From positions 460,001 to 505,000 of the forward strand of contig NC_135566.1 in assembly GCF_964340395.1 (NCBI RefSeq): DNA of 45,000 nt. Reading direction: 5' to 3'. The stretch is from Glandiceps talaboti (lineage: Eukaryota; Hemichordata; Enteropneusta; Spengelidae). The stretch's first letter is position 1, and each line of letters opens with the position of its first letter. Shown here one piece after another: positions 1 to 11,265 of the stretch. Under the pieces are notes generated by a model. That model saw only the letters and a list, made by a program, of their open reading frames with translations, searched no databases and had not been told where the DNA came from. The translations under genes were made by a program, and so were the position numbers.

Positions 1-182
1 CGTAAACCAGAGCCTCTTTCTCTTTTATGGCATCGTCTAAGACGCATCATATATTTTTTGTTGCATCAGCGGAAATATTTTGTCTGGCTTGCGAGAGAAT
101 GGGGCAGATAGGGGGATAATCCACATACCCATCTAGTAAGATTGATGGTGTTGAATTATTCATATATGTATATTGAACTCAC

Positions 183-275
183 TATGTGACAGTCATCTGC
201 ACAAACTTTGTTATCTTCCCTGCACCCCAACATGTTGCACATGTCAATTTTCCTCTTTCAAAACAATTTGTACAA
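183..275 (-). CDS. SSUH2: SSUH2 coding exon 8 (last zinc-binding pairs)
   Basis: 93 bases, acceptor CCTGGCAG and donor GTGAGT. It encodes CTNCFERGKLTCATCWGAG followed by KFVQMTVT, matching the CSTC..CATC..HFIQLVIM end of the zinc-binding domain in vertebrate SSUH2. The phase continues exactly from the previous exon. An in-frame TAG follows only if the GTGAGT donor is not used. Confidence 0.83.
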
Positions 276-3200
276 CTGCCAGGAGAAAGAAAATGAAGGT
301 AATATAATTATTATACATAGTGATATGTACAGCAATATGTTTTCCATGTTATGTATGTTATCTGACTGTGTTAGTTAGACTCATTGCAACTATACGTTAT
401 CATTTACCAAATATTGTATTTGTAAGGGAAGGTATGTATGTATGTGCATATGTATGTATATGTATGTATCTATGTATGCATCCATGCATGTCTTTATGTA
501 TGTTTACTGTATGTACGTACGTATCCATTCTTTGGCTTTGGAACAGCAAGTAACTCACTACTCAATTACTGACTCAGTGGTGAAGCAAAAGAGGCACTGA
601 ATCAATTGTTTGCTTGTGTCTGTCCATCTATCCATCCGAGAATTTACTATCTCACAATCACCCATGTATTTGCCAGTTTATTTTGAAAGCATGCAAGGAA
701 AATATATGACTTTATATTATTGAATATTTTTTGTTCTGACCTTGATCGTCCACTGCCATCACATGAGTAGCATTTGGCTGGTGCCCATTCTTTAAGACTA
801 CTATTAAATTGACTCTTGGTTCCTCGTCCACCACATAAAGTGCATTTAAACTGAAAGCAAAGGGTAGCACATATCACATGCTGGATTTCATACTAAAATG
901 TATACAATGACCAAAACTTCAAATAAAAAGATCTGTACATAGATGGGTGTATGAATCATCCAGAGCATGTGTTTTGTTTAATCAGTACACAAGTTATATA
1001 TATATAAGTTGACTGTAATCATGGTCTTCAAGATTATATCATCAGAATGCAATCTTACCATTCCCGTGCCTGAACAGCGAACACATTTCATTTCACCTGA
1101 CCCATTACATCGATGGCATTTCCCAACGGTAGCTGTGTGTGGAATTTCAACAAAGTGTACATCTGGTTCAAATAATTTTCTCGGTGAACACGAAACATCC
1201 CATGCATTTGGTGGGGTTCCATTGGAAGGGCCATCAACTTCTTCTCCTAAATATCATATTTGCAGATTTCATAAAAATAAAAATTGTTTAGATGCAACCA
1301 TCAAATAATTCAGGACAAAAAATATTTTATCTATGGGTACAGTGACTAACATTTAATATTTTATCTATGGGTACAGTGACTAACATTTAATATTTTGTGA
1401 ACATGTTCAGGGGACTTTTATTCAACCTAGCGAATCACAAGTCTTGTTGTATAATTATGTGAAATTGCAATAATTATTTGCTCACCAAGAGTCATCCATG
1501 TATAGTTTGCAATTATACAACAATCATGAAAACATGGAACTAAAATGAACTGAAATGGAGTTGATCAATGTAGAATGATAGTAAATTGAGATCAGCAGTA
1601 ACTCCGTGAGTTTTAGTTGTCGCTATGACCTAACATCATGGACAGTAGCGAATTCTTGGTAATGAATGTCATTTTGATAAAGAGATGTAAGCCTCATCAA
1701 TACATTGGATGTTATGGTTTGCGGCATTAAATGCAAATACCAGAACATACAATATCAATAATCAACATGACTAGAGAAATCTGAACCCAACATATCTGTT
1801 ATGAACCATCCTGTCCTACAAAAATGAAAGAGAAGAAGATAAAGGCTTAATTGGGTATTGTGTATGATGATAATGTGGTAGCCATGGACTCTACCGAGGT
1901 ATGTCATGATGTAAATTGCTAACCCAAATCTCAGTCAAGACACACAGTTGTTGTAATACGTAAATAGAATACCCAAACTCACCGTTAAAGGGAATACGCA
2001 TAAACTTTGTTGTTCGACTCTCTGTGAATGTCAATAGCTCATACTGTGGAAAAAGATCAAATTTCAGATAATAAATCATATGAAATAGACATTCAGTTTT
2101 AGGATTATAAGTCGTATAAAACAGACGTGTCAATTATAAGTTACATCCGCTCTCTCTTTGAAACTGTAAAGAAATCTACACAAAACAAATTTATGAAAAA
2201 CTGCTAAGTGGTATAAATGGAGATTGTAAGACGTGGTGTATTTGTAGTTTACCCCAAACCATGACAGTGTCCACTTACTAGTGAATGCTGGCAGATAGGC
2301 ATAACACTACAAGCCTACATACTGTACATAGTGCAATTTAGTACCTACATGTAATGCACTGGAAGGTAGGATGTTATTGATGTTCATTTCCCGTGCTGCT
2401 CTGTTGCTATGACAACGGTGATCCTGTACAAAACTCAGTAAGGCTTCTCTGACTTCATCTTCACTTAAATTGATTCTGAAAGTATTTCAAAAAGTTGGAT
2501 TTTCACTGTTAATACTTCCATTTAGGAGCCTTCTCAAGATACAAAAAGCTATTTACTATTCATGAAAAGTCTTATTTTTTCAAACATACTATGAATTGAC
2601 CCCTCTTGTGTTTCTGATTTTGTAGATTTGTCTGTTACTTAGCACAAAGAAACAATTGACAGTGTTACTTTAGCACAAAGAAACAATTGACAGTGTTACT
2701 TTAGCACAAAGAAACAATTGACACATTTTTACATAGCACAAAGAAACAATTAACAGTGTTACTTAGCACAAAGAAACAATGGACAGTGTTATTTAGCACA
2801 AAGAAACAATTTACAGTGTTATTTAGCACAAAGAAACAATTGACAGTGTTACTTAGCACAAAGAAACAATTGACAGTGTTACTTAGCACAAAGAAAGAAT
2901 TGACACTGCTATTTAGCAGAGAAACAATTGACAGTGTTACTTAGCACAAAAAAACAATTGACACAGTGTTACTTAGCACATAGAAACAATTGACAGTTAC
3001 TTTAGCACAAAGAAACAATTGACAGTTACTTTAGCACAAAGAAACAATTGACACAGTGTTACTTAACACAAAGAAGAAACAATTGACACAATGCTACTTA
3101 GCACAAAGAAACAATTGACATAGTGTTACTTTAGCACAAAGAAACAATTGACAGTTACTATTGCACAAAGAAACAATTGGCACAATGTTACTCAGCACAA

Positions 3201-4648
3201 AGAAACAATTGACTGTTACTTTAGCACAAAGAAACAATTGACATAGTGTTACTTAACACAAAGAAGAAACAATTGACACAATGCTACTTAGCACAAAGAA
3301 ACAATTGACAGTGTTACTTTAGCACAAAGAAACAATTGACACAGTGTTACTTAACACAAAGAAGAAACAATTGACACAATGCTACTTAGCACAAAGAAAC
3401 AATTGACAGTGTTACTTTAGCACAAAGAAACAATTGACACAATGTTACTCAGCACAAAGAAACAATTGACTGTTACTTTAGCACAAAGAAACAATTGACA
3501 TAGTGTTACTTAATGCTGCTATAAAAGTTGTACATCTAAGGAGAAAAAATCATTTTCTAATGAATATAGTATAATATAGACATTAACTTTATTATATACT
3601 TACGGTGTAAATTGACGCAGTGATGCATCAGGTTGAACAACGCTTGTATATGGCGGTGGGGGAACACTTGTATCTAAGGAAATAAAAGAGTATAAGTCTT
3701 CTAAAGCTTTGTTTTCCGAGTCTTGCAACACCATCCTTGAAGTTCCACCTATTCATCCCTCCTAACATATACATATATGAATAATTCAACAACATCAATC
3801 CACACATTGATACATACAGAGTCAGCAAGCCAAACCAAATATACCGTTATGGTTGATTTGGTCACTGTTATAAACTTAAGCTCTTAGTCTGAATCGTTAC
3901 CTGTAAAACCCAATGTTTCATATCCTGGAGGTGCAGCATTACCATCTATGTTAATATCAACACCACTTTCATCAACACCCTCACCTCTTGCTTGGCCATC
4001 ATGTGACCTTGCTTGGGCTGAAAATAACAACGTGAAGAGTGCAGTGTTTGGTACGTGTTTGATATGGTGAACAACACACGAAATGCCCCCTTTGTATTGA
4101 TGAAGTGGGGCAGTATATAGTAGTAGGGTCAGTCCAAAGCAGTTACAGCACAAACTGGGCGTTTCACTAATGGGACATGATGCTTTTAATATAAAGATCT
4201 CGATGAGACACATTTCAACTAGACACCACACGTACACACACAGGAGAATCCTACAACTAATCACATTGGGAAGCGAGAAACATTGCTTTTCCTTTACATT
4301 GCATATGAACAAGCTTCTGTTGTAACGAGAGCACTAATGGTTTTAGTGATAAATGGTTCCCAATTGTTGACTTTCATACAATTACAAACAACACTGTGAA
4401 TACTTGACTGCTTCTCTACACCCAAACTGTGCAGGGCACCTCTATAATGGCATATTTGACATACTGACATTGCCGGAGAGAGTGTAAAAATGTCATATCG
4501 TATATAGGAGCGAAACACAAAAGTAACCCCGTCGGTGTTGTATTTTGTAAAAGAATCAAGTAAATGCTTAGACAACAGTCCACTGGTAATCAAATCACAC
4601 CTTGTCTGTAAAGAACTTACCTTGGTCGTAAGACGGTGGTTGGTCCAT
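183..4648 (-). CDS. SSUH2: SSUH2 (ssu-2 homolog) gene, eight exons, 3' end beyond the window
   Basis: Coding exons, 5' to 3' on the minus strand: 4648-4621, 4017-3901, 3673-3604, 2475-2349, 2043-1983, 1246-1059, 850-741 and 275-183. All junctions have AG acceptors and GT donors and the phases match throughout, giving 264 codons plus two bases. The proline-rich N-terminus (MDQPPSYDQ, PPPPYTS) is followed by the family core (SEDEVREALLSFV, YELLTFTESR, EIPHTATVGKC). Six CxxC pairs then follow (CHRC, CVRC, CTLC, CYSC, CTNC, CATC), resembling a DnaJ-type cysteine-rich zinc-binding domain. From memory of the human SSUH2 protein, the order and spacing agree. The biochemical role of the family is poorly defined; it is named after the worm ssu-2 suppressor. 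The start is the first in-frame ATG of the most 5' exon found; an upstream non-coding exon is possible. The C-terminal exons should lie left of base 1. Confidence 0.88.
741..850 (-). CDS. SSUH2: SSUH2 coding exon 7 (middle zinc-binding pairs)
   Basis: 110 bases, acceptor CTTTCAG and donor GTCAGA. It encodes FKCTLCGGRG and AKCYSCDGSGR, the third and fourth CxxC pairs. Confidence 0.87.
1059..1246 (-). CDS. SSUH2: SSUH2 coding exon 6 (first zinc-binding pairs)
   Basis: 188 bases, acceptor TATTTAG and donor GTAAGA. It encodes EEVDGPSNGT, a WDV motif and then GKCHRCNGSGEMKCVRCSG, the first two CxxC pairs. It ends in phase 0 after ATG. Confidence 0.9.
1321..1395. repeat. Two-copy 34-base direct repeat
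   Basis: Copies at 1321-1354 and 1355-1388 are identical, followed by the first 7 bases of a third copy. It lies in SSUH2 intron 5. Confidence 0.9.
1983..2043 (-). CDS. SSUH2: SSUH2 coding exon 5
   Basis: 61 bases, acceptor TTTCCACAG and donor GTGAGT. It encodes YELLTFTESRTTKFMRIPF, aligning with the YRLETFSESR block of the family. Confidence 0.85.
2349..2475 (-). CDS. SSUH2: SSUH2 coding exon 4
   Basis: 127 bases, acceptor CTTTCAG and donor GTAGGT. It contains SEDEVREALLSFVQDH, close to the EEVAREALLSFVD block of vertebrate SSUH2, and ends in phase 0. Confidence 0.85.
2635..3512. repeat. 30-base minisatellite in SSUH2 intron 3
   Basis: About 29 imperfect copies of a unit containing TTAGCACAAAGAAACAATTG, with length variants of 25-33 bases. 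It is purely intronic: neither the exon 3 donor nor the exon 4 acceptor falls inside it. Translated runs across it are by-products of the period. Confidence 0.95.
3604..3673 (-). CDS. SSUH2: SSUH2 coding exon 3
   Basis: 70 bases, acceptor CCTTAG and donor GTAAGT. It encodes the proline-rich TSVPPPPYTSVVQ segment and a short linker. Confidence 0.78.
3901..4017 (-). CDS. SSUH2: SSUH2 coding exon 2
   Basis: 117 bases with acceptor TTTTCAG and donor GTAACG. It encodes a low-complexity acidic/glycine linker ending APPGYETLGFT. The first two bases complete the codon left open by exon 1. Confidence 0.75.
4621..4648 (-). CDS. SSUH2: SSUH2 coding exon 1 (start)
   Basis: A 28-base coding stretch beginning with ATG and reading MDQPPSYDQ, ending one base into a codon at a GTAAGT donor. 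The PPSYD motif is typical of this N-terminus. The start is inferred and the 5' UTR was not delimited. Confidence 0.65.
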
Positions 4649-5471
4649 GCAAGGATATCGAGTAAATTGCTTTTGACGTGTATTGCTTTTTGACCATAAA
4701 TTGGTAGACCAAGTTAATTCAGCATATACTCTGTAGTAAACCAAATGGGAAGAATCAGTGAGTTAACAACTATAAACTTATTTTGGTTATCGATGTCACT
4801 GCTGACGTCTGAAACATGACCGCTTCATCTTAACTTTGGGTATATATCGTATCCTAGATAATTCGTGGTTTGGCAGATAGGAGTACAGATGGTAATAATG
4901 TAGACAAGTATGTGTGATTATAACTAAAACGTAATGGAAAAATCCACAGGTTGATACAGGATGATAATATGACCCACTTCCTTTCTCTTGTATTTCCACT
5001 TTGAACTATGACCTCTTCCTTACCTTTCACTGTCGTCTTTAACAAAAAGGTATTAAAAGCAAATGGGGTCACCCATTGTAAAAGATCTTACGAGTTGATA
5101 TATATAGATTGTTTACTCACTGAGTCTAGAAAGCTGTTACATACGCCACTATATTATCTTAAATCTCTATTTATGCATGTACAATATCTTGTTTGCTATT
5201 GCCACAGATGGGAAGAAATGCAATGAATTGACTGACTTAAATGTATTATGTATATATGTATATCCATTGATATGTTTAACCCCCCCCCCCCCATGCCTTT
5301 TTACTTCGATTCGTAACACTGTTTTGCATTGATGCTGTTTGACTCTATTTTTCAGTTGCTATGTTTGGTGTATTTTTACTGTCCCTACAAACAAATCGTT
5401 TTGTCATGTTTTTCAAGTGCTGCCCATATTATGGTGTTAGTTGTGTATATTAATTCATTATTATTATTATT

Positions 5472-5537
<66 letters not shown>

Positions 5538-6234
5538 GGAGCCTGAAATTGGTATTCGTCCCGTAGATTATCCTTGGAAATAGATAGATACGTAGGTAGG
5601 TAGGTAGGTAGGTAGGTAGGTAGGTAGGTAGGTAGATATTTTGAATCAAGGTTTAGTAATTGGAGCTCACCTCATTTATATGCAGATATAAGGGTATGAC
5701 AAATATTGTAACTGGTCACAGTATTGGTATATAATTATTTAACTACTTTCATTATACACCGTGGCCATGTCTAGTTAGATTTGCTGCACATTAGAAGTCT
5801 GAGTGAGTGTACGTGTATGCTATGTAATCTAACTTGTTATAGACTGGGTCACTTTATAATAATCCTTAGAAGTTTTGATCTACCGAGGAATTGCTCAAAA
5901 ACACACTAAATGTCTTTTCCATAACGAGGACAACTAGACTTGCTTGCACACGGAGTAGGGAACTTGGTTCTGACAATGAGAGGGACATATATAGTCAGAA
6001 TCGAGTCCAGACTTACTCCGTCTGCAACTAGAGGACGACAAGGCTGTGCTGTGTATGTGAAATATTTTCGACTTTTCGAGTCACAACTAATATTGCAGCA
6101 TTTTTCTCTTTAATTTGGGTGTCATTTTAATTAAGCATGTATCACATGACTCGCAGTTACACACTACACATTTTCTGGTTCTATTTTAATTCATTGCGTT
6201 AGCAGAAAAAATACTCTGGGTTGTGAGACTGCAA
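4649..6234. other. 5' flank of SSUH2, no further gene seen
   Basis: Should hold the SSUH2 promoter and any 5' UTR exon, but I could not identify either with confidence. It contains a C-run at 5281-5292, a (TTA)/(TTG) tract at about 5457-5537 and a (TAGG) tract at about 5590-5635. Confidence 0.5.
5457..5635. repeat. (TTA/TTG)n followed by (TAGG)n microsatellites
   Basis: A trinucleotide tract of about 80 bases (5457-5537) and, after about 45 bases, a TAGG tetranucleotide tract (about 5590-5635). Poly-leucine reading across the first tract is an artefact. Confidence 0.95.
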
Positions 6235-6800
6235 TAATCTTAAATTGGACACAATGGTGACTTTGTCTTAAATCGGACACAATGGTGACTTTGTCTTAAA
6301 TTGGACACAATGGTGACTTTGTCTTAAATCGGACACAATGGTGACTTTGTCTTAAATTGGACACAATGGTGACTTTGTCTTAAATCGGACAATGGTGACT
6401 TTGTCGTAAATTGGGCACACTGGTGACTTTGTCTTAAATTGGACACACTGGTGACTTTGTCTTAAATTGGACACAATGATGACTTTGTCTTAAATTGGAC
6501 ACAATGGTGACTTTGTCTTAAATTGGGCACAATGGTGACTTTGTGTTAAATTGGGCACAATGGTGACTTTGTCTTAAATTGGGCACACTGGTAACTTTGT
6601 CTTAAATTGGGCACAATGGTGACTTTGTCTTAAATCGGGCACACTGGTAACTTTGTCTTAAATTGGGCACAATGGTGACTTTGTCTTAAATCGGGCACAA
6701 TGGTGACTTTGTGTTAAATTGGGCACACTGGGGACTTTGTCTTAAATTGGGCACAATGGTGACTTTGTCTTAAATCGGACACACTGGTGACTTTGTCTTT
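6235..6800. repeat. 28-base minisatellite between SSUH2 and the MFS gene
   Basis: About 20 copies of a unit containing GGACACAATGGTGACTTTGT. Variants alternate AAATTGG/AAATCGG and GGACAC/GGGCAC, giving a patchy higher-order pattern. Intergenic. Confidence 0.95.
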
Positions 6801-7226
6801 GGAATGCTAACGTCAGCTTATTATCATTCAAATGAAGAATGCCTAATTCTATTGTAGTTACTGAAATATGTCTGAATATCACTTGTAACCATGACATCTG
6901 TAGCATACCAGTCAAACAAATCAAGTATTTGATAAGGTACCCTTTCGGTTCCCATAAAGAGTGCCATTCACATCAGGGTCACAGAATAAATGAACAATTT
7001 TCAAATCTGTTGGTGCTATATTCATATTATATGCTATATTTTCAGTGCTAAAATCAACATGAATACTCATTACAAGTTTTTTGTAAGTATTTAAAATTTA
7101 GAAAAATTAGTGTCTGAAGTTAGCTCATGTCCCATTACAGACTAAATCTTTACACATGTAAATAAAAATAAAGTTGATAAACGAAAATTGGATTATAATT
7201 ATATTGATATAAGTAAATATCATCCA
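6801..7226. other. 3' flank of the MFS transporter gene
   Basis: AT-rich sequence downstream of the transporter stop codon. Presumably its 3' UTR; no clear polyadenylation signal was identified. No other gene is seen. Confidence 0.4.
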
Positions 7227-8467
7227 TTACACGACAACACCATTATAAACTGGGACTTGTATATATGTAAATTTCTTTGCCCTGACTTGCATAATAATAA
7301 AAACGATAATGGCGGCAACTGACAGACTGAAAATGACGTATACCATTACTGATAATGTAAATTTCTGGAACAGAATCCCTAAAATCCATGGTAAAACTAT
7401 TTCAGATCCCGATGCAGCAACAATAAATGATGCAGTGGTTTTACCAGTCATTGTAATTCGTCTTTCAATCCAACTTACACTTGCTGGAAATATGGGAGCA
7501 ACGGCAATACCAAGAACAATGATTGAAATCCATAAAACATTTCTATGGTTGTTTCCTAATGCCAGTAATAGTGTAGATGCAATCAGACAACCGGCGAGAT
7601 CGACACCTAGAATCGTAGTTGGAGATATCTTTGTTGCAATATAAACGGCAGAGGCTCGTGAAAGTGCAAAGCTTCCCCAAAAAGCAGAGTTTAAATAGCT
7701 GGCAAGTTGTGGTGTAAAGTTGAGCTGAGATGACAGTGCAAACGTGTAAATAAAACCACCGATAACAACCTCATGACCCACACATAGGAAGAGGAAAACA
7801 CCTAGTAAGCTTAACAATTGCACTTTTTCAGCAAATGAAATCTTCCAAGAAGAGTTGTGTTGTATTTGGGATACAACTGTCAGAGTTTCTTTACCCTGTT
7901 TGTACTTTTCAGCATGTGTTCTAAGAAATAACAGAAAGAATGGAAAGGACACTACAATACTGAACGTAGATACGACAAAATGTGGAATCCAAAGGAATGA
8001 CGAAAACGTATTATCACCATTGGTACCATTCAGAACGATAACATGTGATTCGGTTGTACCGGTCGAGAAATTATATTTTATGTTTAAGTTATTACTTTCA
8101 AACACCATCATACTTCTATATAAAACGTTATTTGTATTTTCAGCAGATTGTGTCGGCAATTCACTGACGAAGTTCGTTCTATGAATTGGCAGTGTATTAG
8201 TAGAATTCCAAACTTCAGAATTGTCGAAAGAATAGACCGGAATGAACTGTGATAATGATGTATTAAGGTCATCTGGTAGAGCTGATAATGAGGATGGTGG
8301 GATCGTTGTCTGCAACAAAGTTTCGCCGCCAGCTACCACGCTACTGTCGACGAAAGCTGCGATGAGCAATGGAGACACAGTTCCACCAAGGGCTCCGGTG
8401 AAATACATCATTTGAAGGAATGGTGCTGACTTTCGTCCCCACAGCTTTACACATAATGTATTACCAC
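7227..8467 (-). CDS. MFSD4B: MFSD4-like coding exon 3 (last)
   Basis: 1241 bases, acceptor TTCTCCTTCAG. It completes DTGGNTLCVKLWG, carries the helix block FTGALGGTVSPLLI, the long loop and the remaining helices, and ends with a stop after YIQVPVYNGVVV. Confidence 0.92.
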
Positions 8468-9891
8468 CTGAAGGAGAATAGTGATTATATTATGATGGTC
8501 TAGTGAAATATTCTGATGGATTATGAAATACATAGAATATAGATCAGCCTAACAATCTTTGTATATATCAATACACCATGAACATATGCTAAAACACAAA
8601 ATACTGATATCATATCATATCATATCATATCATATCATATCATATCATATCATACATCAAATCAAATCATATATCATAATCAGATCACATACTCATACCA
8701 TAACATATTATCATATCATATCATATCGTATCGTATCATATCATATACCATATATCATATATCGTATCATGTATCGCATACATCGCATCGCATCGCATCA
8801 CATCACATCACATCACATCACATCACATCACATCACATCACATCACATGTGTTGTTACGTACCTGTGTCGATGGATCCCAGAAACATTCCAGAGACTAAC
8901 ATCAGTATCAGGAGCGTTGTAAAACTTTGTGTCCAGGGAATAATGTATCCCGTTACACCAGGTCCGACAAGTGAAAATCCTAAGATAAGATAGGCATTCA
9001 GTCTGTCCTGAAGAATGCCTCCAATAAGAGCACCAAAGAGATAGCCGACACTACGGATTGTAAATACAAATGTAATATACTGGAAGGACACGCCAACATT
9101 GTGCTGTAAATCAACCAGGCTTGGACCAATCATTGCTAAGAATAAACCCTACATAATAAAAATAAATAAACATTTATCATGTAATCGCAAACACACAAAA
9201 TACACAAAGTATACTCAAACACATATATGCATACATCTGTGTATGTCCCTATGTAGGTATGTGTGCTCGCACACGCATGATCTTGAGGTAACCTTTACTG
9301 TAATAGCTTTATGACTTCCAACTTCGTTTCATTTGTACAACTTCGCCTAATGTTATACTGTGATTCAAACAAGATCTCCTCTAGACGACTGAACTATTTC
9401 TGATATACATTGAAATTTACCTTATGTTATATGTGTGCGTGCGATTGTGCGTCTATGCGCGCGTGTATGTGTGTATTAGTTTTCTTTGGTGGTTAATTTG
9501 GTGGTTTCTCTGTCCGTTAGTGTTTCTTCACAAACAAGGAAGAAATGTCTGTGGTTTCTTGAAAGCCTGTTCAAATAAACTGCAAAACAATACCACATCT
9601 CACTCTCACAAAATTTGAGAATACTAAACTTACCAAACTGAAGAATGCAAGAGACAGAGTAACAGCTGTTAACTTGCAAATTGGAAGTCTTTCTTTACTA
9701 CAATCTTGCTCCTGTTGTGAGTTCTTCACTTCGTCGTGAAGCCGTGTAAATTTAATACTAGTATCTTTAGAATTAGTGTCGTCTGCTTTCTCAGGAACAC
9801 AGTTATTACTGTCATTATCAACTTGAGTTTCGAGTTTCGTAAAAATAACGAACTCATTGTCAATGGATCGGCAATATTTAATTTGCGACAT
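7227..9891 (-). CDS. MFSD4B: MFS transporter, MFSD4 / sodium-dependent glucose transporter 1 (NaGLT1)-like
   Basis: Three exons, 9891-9634, 9148-8863 and 8467-7227, join in phase through GT..AG introns of 485 and 395 bases to give a complete 594-residue protein. After a hydrophilic N-terminus of about 70 residues, the first half contains GPSLVDLQ, TIRSVGYLFGALIGG and LGSIDTGGNTLCVKLWG. These are hallmarks of the MFSD4 family, whose vertebrate member MFSD4B (NaGLT1) is described as a sodium-dependent glucose carrier at the plasma membrane. A large polar loop of about 120 residues with several N-x-S/T sites interrupts the middle of the carrier, followed by the second helix bundle (VGHEVVIGGFIYTFAL and later helices). 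It is longer than typical members (around 500 residues) because of the N-terminus and loop. Choosing paralogue A or B, and the substrate, is inference. The start is the first ATG of the exon; upstream in-frame sequence stays open, so an earlier start is possible. Confidence 0.87.
8605..8845. repeat. Pentanucleotide satellite (CATAT / CATCA) filling the MFSD4-like intron 2
   Basis: Runs of CATAT, then CATCG and CATCA units. They occupy most of a 395-base intron and stop about 15 bases before the exon 2 donor. Confidence 0.95.
8863..9148 (-). CDS. MFSD4B: MFSD4-like coding exon 2
   Basis: 286 bases, acceptor TTATGTAG and donor GTACGT. It starts GLFLAMIGPSLVDLQ and ends LGSIDT, splitting the conserved DTGGN motif by one base. 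Confidence 0.9.
9634..9891 (-). CDS. MFSD4B: MFSD4-like coding exon 1
   Basis: 258 bases from ATG (MSQIKYCRSI) to a GTAAGT donor in phase 0. It encodes the cytosolic N-terminus and the start of helix 1 (TLSLAFFSL). Confidence 0.78.
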
Positions 9892-10481
9892 AACGATAAA
9901 TTGTCCGAATTTCACAACTGTCAGCTGTAGTAGTACTGTTACAGTAATAACTACTTTATTAACACGTTTTCATACTTTGTGTTTTTGAAAATTATGGCCA
10001 GAATGTGGAAGTCGACCTGTTGAGAAAGAACACTCATTACATTATTGATAAATTCAAAATAAGTTTCATAGGAATTAGGTGGTGTTCTTGAACACTTATC
10101 ACAACTATAGAAGTGGACTTCGATAGTTTAACACGCAATAATGCCCCTGAACGAAACGTGTACATACTAAAACTCTACAGTGGCAATGTCTATTTAAAAA
10201 AATTGTTTCATAGATGATCTTGTAAGTATCAAACTAGAGTTGGGTTTGTCATTCCGTCAATCAGCCAGGTTATTACAAGATCAGTCTTTTTGTCAGTAGA
10301 CCAGTCAAATCCATACCATGCACACGCACGCACGCACGCACGCATATACGTGCGTACGTAAGTACATACATACATACATACATACATACATACATACATA
10401 CATACATACATACATACATACATACATACATACGTACATACATACGTGCATATATACATACACACACATACATACATACAT

Positions 10482-10512
<31 letters not shown>

Positions 10513-10697
10513 TACATACATACATACATACATACATACATACATACATACATACATACATACACATACATACATACATACATACATACATACATACATA
10601 CATACATACATACATACATACATACATACATACATACATACATACATACATACATACATACATACAATACGTGTCAACTAAGGTCTTCAACCATTGT
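9892..10697. other. 5' flank of the MFSD4-like gene with a (TACA)n tract
   Basis: No convincing exon is seen in 9892-10317. The rest is mainly the tetranucleotide tract described separately. Confidence 0.4.
10318..10668. repeat. (TACA)n / (CGCA)n microsatellite
   Basis: About 350 bases of TACA tetranucleotides with a CGCA start and short CACA interruptions. All long open frames here (poly YVCM / YIHT) arise from the repeat. Confidence 0.97.
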
Positions 10698-11265
10698 TTA
10701 GGGTGAATGACGACAGGCTTTAAGATACCGTTCACAGCCCACTTTGCAATATTGCGAAATCGTCTCTAGCACTGATGTTACAAATATATACGTGTAGTTT
10801 CCCTAAACAACATACACATACACAGATATGTCCAGTATATCATGAATGTGTATCGTCTGTTTGTCTTACATTCAATTCCTATGTGTTGGAATAAATTCCT
10901 ATGGAGGTCTGCTATTGTATTGAAATGAACCTTACCATATATGCAAACTAAATGTTCAGGCGACGTATAATCCGAACCTGTCAGTTTGACAACTAAACGC
11001 AACCACGTTGATAAAATTGTCAGAGTACGAACCAAACGGGGCTTTATGTAATCACGATAATATCTTGACAGCTGGGCTTTCGTGATATAGACGGGTCTGT
11101 CTGAACAGAGTGCGATATTGTACAACTAGTCATGAGTTATAGACTGTATATCATCGATCTGGGCAATGAAAGTACAACTGTATTGATATTACTTACATGT
11201 AATACATAGGTATTATAAAGGTACTCACCTTGAAAATACAGACAGGGGAACTCCGGCTCACACAT
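10698..11265 (-). CDS. Possible small three-exon gene, product unrecognised
   Basis: Three phase-compatible pieces: 11265-11229 (ATG, MCEPEFPCLYFQ, GTGAGT donor), 11100-10936 (acceptor TCTGTTCAG, reading RPVYITKAQLSRYYRDYIKP onward, GTAAGG donor) and 10765-10698 (acceptor GTGCTAG, stop TAA). Joined they would encode about 89 residues. The middle exon is the strongest part: good splice sites at both ends and a protein-like composition with basic and aromatic residues plus a hydrophobic stretch. An in-frame stop lies upstream of the ATG. I recognise no domain. The middle exon could instead belong to an upstream extension of the MFSD4-like transcript, because a possible acceptor near 9940 is also in phase. 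Confidence 0.38.

Noticed and set aside
1-120. A further SSUH2 3' exon at the left edge
   Set aside because: A stretch reading DDAIKEKEALVY exists on the minus strand, but its acceptor would create a stop with the required phase and it does not match the family convincingly.
7309-8184. Plus-strand open frames of about 110 residues
   Set aside because: Antisense shadows of the MFSD4-like last exon, whose minus-strand protein has clear family motifs.
10229-10735. Cysteine/tyrosine-rich 168-residue open frame
   Set aside because: Entirely the (TACA)n microsatellite; equivalent frames occur on both strands.
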